From: Candidatus Nanohalarchaeota archaeon
GTDB taxonomy: Archaea; EX4484-52; B79-G9
Direction of reading: 5' to 3'
Assembly: GCA_003660865.1 (NCBI GenBank)
Contig: QMVA01000065.1
Coordinates: forward strand, 1-7,601
DNA length: 7,601 nucleotides
Positions within the stretch are counted from its first letter, which is position 1; the number at the start of each line of letters is the position of its first letter. The notes below the pieces were generated by a model. The model had not been told where the DNA came from. It worked only from the letters and a program-made list of their open reading frames with translations, and did not search any database. Of the stretch, positions 5,665 to 7,601 are shown piece by piece. A program made the translations under genes and the position numbers.

Positions 5665-6600
5665 TTACTTGACACATTCTGGTTCATTTTCTAACCTCTC
5701 CCAAAATAACGCGATGCGGTTCGGCAATTTACGACGAAACGCAATATTTGGTGTTTCAAATGACTCAATATCTAATGCTGTTGTCAGGCGATCATTGTAC
5801 CAGCTAATCCATTCCTGCAACGTATCGAACTTCCATCTATGCTTATTGTATTCCTGCCATCGTCTTTCCAATTTGCCATTCGTTTGAGGATTCTTTAATC
5901 TGCTTGGGATGTGCTTTATTCCTCGTTTTTCAAGATACTTTTCAAATTCTCCAAGAGTCCTGTTGCCCTTTTTGTCTCTCTTGCTATTGAAAAATTGAGT
6001 GCCTCGATCCGTATTCACGCGTTCTATTTTCCATTTGTATTTCTCAAGTCCTTCCTCTGCTTTTTCAAATGTAACTATGGCATTTTCGGTTGTCTCTTCC
6101 TTAAATTCTCCACCGGATAAAATCTTCCTGGAAGCATCATCTATCCAAAGGATACAATGTGGATCCTTATCTGAAGTTCTGTGATAGTCAGAGTGAGCCA
6201 TTGCTCCTGATTCAGGCCATTCATACCTACATCTTTTACGTTTCTTCTTCTTGTTTAGCTTACTATTCACCAAACCTTTACTCTTCATGTATTCATATAT
6301 TTTATCCTTAGGAGCATAGTGTTTTTGTCGTTTCAATTCATAGTAAAGCATTCTTGGGTTAAGGTATGTTTTTTTATACGTCTTATCAATTTCGTCTTTC
6401 TGTTCTTCTGTCAAATACGTCTTAGGTCGTCTGTTTTTTTTGAGTACTGGATATCTTTTCGTTTCATTGAACTCTTTGACGAGTTGCTGAATGCGACGCT
6501 CAGTTACTTTGTACACAATGCAAACTTCGCGCGGAAGCTTTTTCTTCTTAACGACTTGATCTACAAGCCACTTGATTCTCTTTTCATTCAATTTGTCCAT
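5665..6600 (-). CDS. DDE transposase/integrase, IS481-like
   Basis: 311 residues from ATG 6600 (MDKLNEKRIKW). The frame is open upstream to 6723, but those 41 codons run through the terminal repeat and into IS110 debris, so they are not the native start. The N-terminal 120 residues carry two helical DNA-binding modules (LPREVCIVYKVTERRIQQLVKEF is helix-turn-helix-like). The RNase H-like core has Asp138 in MAHSDYHR, Asp198 in VNTDRGTQF and Glu245 in PQTNGKLERRW, all present. Asp198 and Glu245 are 46 residues apart instead of the usual 35, through an insert KRDKKGNRTLG. The ending is complete, so the enzyme could be active. It catalyses cut-and-paste or copy-type movement of its own element. 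No clear Shine-Dalgarno site precedes ATG 6600. Confidence 0.85.
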   Translation of the reverse strand: MDKLNEKRIKWLVDQVVKKKKLPREVCIVYKVTERRIQQLVKEFNETKRYPVLKKNRRPKTYLTEEQKDEIDKTYKKTYLNPRMLYYELKRQKHYAPKDKIYEYMKSKGLVNSKLNKKKKRKRCRYEWPESGAMAHSDYHRTSDKDPHCILWIDDASRKILSGGEFKEETTENAIVTFEKAEEGLEKYKWKIERVNTDRGTQFFNSKRDKKGNRTLGEFEKYLEKRGIKHIPSRLKNPQTNGKLERRWQEYNKHRWKFDTLQEWISWYNDRLTTALDIESFETPNIAFRRKLPNRIALFWERLENEPECVK

Positions 6601-6633
6601 TGATTTATGGTCTTTTTCATTATTATATCTTCG

Positions 6634-6657
6634 ACGAAATGATTTCCAGACACGACA
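6634..6657 (-). repeat. right terminal inverted repeat of the IS481-like element
   Basis: Reverse complement begins TGTCGTGTCTGG and continues with an ATTTCG block shared with the left arm. It lies at the exact point where the IS110-like reading frame stops being recognisable. Confidence 0.82.
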
Positions 6658-6996
6658 TATAACTTTGCGGGAAATCATTGCGTAGCAACTGCAAAGCAAT
6701 GTCCTTTGCATCTTTGCCATCATATTTCACCGCTGATTTGGTGATTCTGTGAATTTCACAGGATTTGCTACTTTGACCTTATACCCTGCATCGTTCAGGG
6801 TATCATACAACGGGCAGATGAAAGTCGTAGACTCCATCCCTATCACAAGTTGTGATTTTGATATCCAAGAAATGACATCCAGACACTGCTTTGGATCTGT
6901 CTTGATTTCACCTCTTTCCTGGATACGTCCTTCTTCTGTTACTAAAGCATAAGCAGTTGTCTGCTTATGCACATCCAATCCTAATGTGAAGTTCAT
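6658..6996 (-). pseudogene. IS110-family transposase, frameshifted and truncated
   Basis: From ATG 6996 (GGAGGTG Shine-Dalgarno at 7009-7003) the frame gives 89 residues: MNFTLGLDVHKQTTAYALV with the DEDD aspartate Asp8, then VIGMESTTF with Glu55, then GYKVKVANPVKF, all typical of the N-terminal RuvC-like domain. It then stops at 6727-6729. In another frame the sequence continues as SAVKYDGKDAKDIALQLL, which carries the expected K-x-D-x-K-D-A motif with the remaining aspartates. A one-base change near 6745 therefore broke the gene. The homology ends at the IS481-like terminal repeat at 6657. About two thirds of the gene, including the C-terminal Ser domain, is missing. It cannot encode an active enzyme. 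Confidence 0.85.
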
Positions 6997-7159
6997 TCAC
7001 ATCACCTCCATTGTTTTTTACTAATCAATGAAAAGACACGGATGCTTAAGAATACTTATTACCTACTTATAGCAACAATCCTTTCTTATCTGGATTCATG
7101 CAAAACATTTTGTGCGTCAAAGCTAAAAAACGATTTACAAACCACAAGAAACAACAACC

Positions 7160-7167
7160 TTTATAAT
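7160..7167 (+). promoter_or_regulatory. TATA box of the secreted-protein gene
   Basis: TTTATAAT is 62 bases before ATG 7222, predicting a start near 7190. A perfect 10-bp palindrome GTTAATTAAC (7194-7203) lies at or just after the predicted start and could be an operator. The ribosome site AAGGTG (7211-7216) follows. The rest of 7010-7159 shows no gene; it would include the upstream end of the IS110 remnant, whose boundary I cannot see. Confidence 0.55.
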
Positions 7168-7221
7168 GTTTTGTTATTAATGTGTAGTACTTAGTTAATT
7201 AACAACTTATAAGGTGTAAAT

Positions 7222-7601
7222 ATGTGGGATTTTCATAAACAATACACAAGCGCAATAATCACATTCTTTATAATAGCGATACTACTGATATCAGGACCGG
7301 TGCAGGCAATGACACTTAGCATAATAGACCTCCCGGACTATGCAGAGATAGGCGAAATAATAAACTTCATGCTGGACATAGATATTGACGCAAGCGAGCG
7401 CGTACCCATAAAAGAAATCATACTCAGTATAAATTCAACTGAATGCAGATACCATACCAATGGCACACTCAACCCTATATCACCTGTGAACTGCAGTGCT
7501 TTCACACTAACCCGGACACAAGATACCCCATACACGTATGGTCAGGGGTATGGCCACGACAACTACACCACACAAAACTATGGTTATGGTTATGGTTATG
7601 G
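7222..7601 (+). CDS. secreted or surface protein, 5' part only, with Gly-Tyr repeats
   Basis: 126 codons are seen with no stop before the window end. Residues 1-29 are a Sec-type signal peptide: short basic N-region, hydrophobic core AIITFFIIAILLI, cleavage probably after PVQA. The following part (31-98) is beta-strand-like (IIDLPDYAEIGEIINFMLDI...VPIKEIILSI), as in Ig-like domains of archaeal surface proteins. It has two cysteines (75, 91) that may form a disulfide, and four N-x-S/T sequons (Asn71, 80, 90, 114). After residue 103 it becomes rich in Gly and Tyr (YTYGQGYG, then GYGYGY), which reads as a flexible linker or adhesive low-complexity segment. AAGGTG at 7211-7216 supports the start. 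Family not recognised; export and glycosylation are inferred from the residues. Confidence 0.75.
   Translation, partial: MWDFHKQYTSAIITFFIIAILLISGPVQAMTLSIIDLPDYAEIGEIINFMLDIDIDASERVPIKEIILSINSTECRYHTNGTLNPISPVNCSAFTLTRTQDTPYTYGQGYGHDNYTTQNYGYGYGY
7579..7601 (+). repeat. TATGGT hexanucleotide tandem repeat, cut by window end
   Basis: Nearly four copies of TATGGT in frame, encoding Tyr-Gly. The copies are identical at the DNA level, so length variation by slippage is possible. Since the unit is six bases, slippage would change repeat number without shifting the frame. Confidence 0.85.

Larger units (their letters stand above)
5641..6657 (-). mobile_element. IS481-like insertion sequence, about 1.02 kb
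   Basis: Both ends begin TGTCGTGTCTG reading inward. The left arm 5641-5664 and the reverse complement of 6634-6657 match at 21 of 24 positions. The element contains one DDE transposase gene that fills nearly all of it. The TG...CA termini and integrase-type transposase fit the IS481/IS3-like group. No target-site duplication is visible (AATGC on the left, TATAA on the right), so one flank may have been deleted or rearranged after insertion. The right flank is a decayed IS110 gene; the left flank is not recognisable as the rest of it. Confidence 0.82.

Noticed and set aside
5448..5672. Plus-strand 74-codon frame in the operon upstream region
   Set aside because: It spans the promoter, the repeat array and the insertion-sequence end, and has no ribosome site or recognisable domain.

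Overview
The window looks archaeal, and a DPANN-type or otherwise uncultured lineage is a reasonable guess. Promoter-like sites are TATA boxes (TTTATATT, TATTTAAA with a purine-rich BRE, TTTATAAT) rather than -35/-10 pairs. Some genes also carry strong GGAGGTG-type Shine-Dalgarno sites. The large ATPase is HerA/FtsK-like, and the last gene starts like an archaeal secreted glycoprotein. The lineage cannot be fixed from the sequence alone.

Layout. (1) 162-1766 (+) encodes a membrane protein in which an MscS-channel-like part is joined to a C39/papain-like peptidase domain. (2) Convergent with it, 10 bases away, is a PadR-family repressor (1777-2091, -). Its promoter carries a perfect TATGTA-N5-TACATA palindrome and an extra half-site, which suggests autoregulation. 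(3) 2213-2480 (-) looks like a compact, highly structured transcript. Serial hairpins, one with a tRNA T-arm-like loop, are followed by a near-perfect Shine-Dalgarno site, a 39-codon basic ORF and a GNRA-loop/oligo-U terminator. (4) 2673-5372 (-) is a two-gene operon. A 210-residue coiled-coil protein is followed with zero spacing (TAGATG) by a 688-residue HerA-like ATPase that has a winged-helix domain and an unassigned C-terminal domain. AAGACA-type direct repeats with 9-10 bp period lie on both sides of this operon. (5) 5641-6657 is an apparently complete IS481-like insertion sequence with about 24-bp terminal inverted repeats and a DDE transposase. It interrupts the 5' remnant of a frameshifted IS110-family transposase (6658-6996). 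(6) 7222-7601 (+) is the start of a secreted, glycosylation-rich protein that runs off the window in a Gly-Tyr tandem repeat.

How the parts fit. The coiled-coil/HerA pair is probably a two-component DNA-translocation or DNA-processing machine. The shared repeat motif next to both it and the small structured-RNA unit hints at common regulation or at element boundaries. The insertion-sequence debris upstream suggests an accessory, recombining region. No complete tRNA, rRNA or CRISPR array is present.
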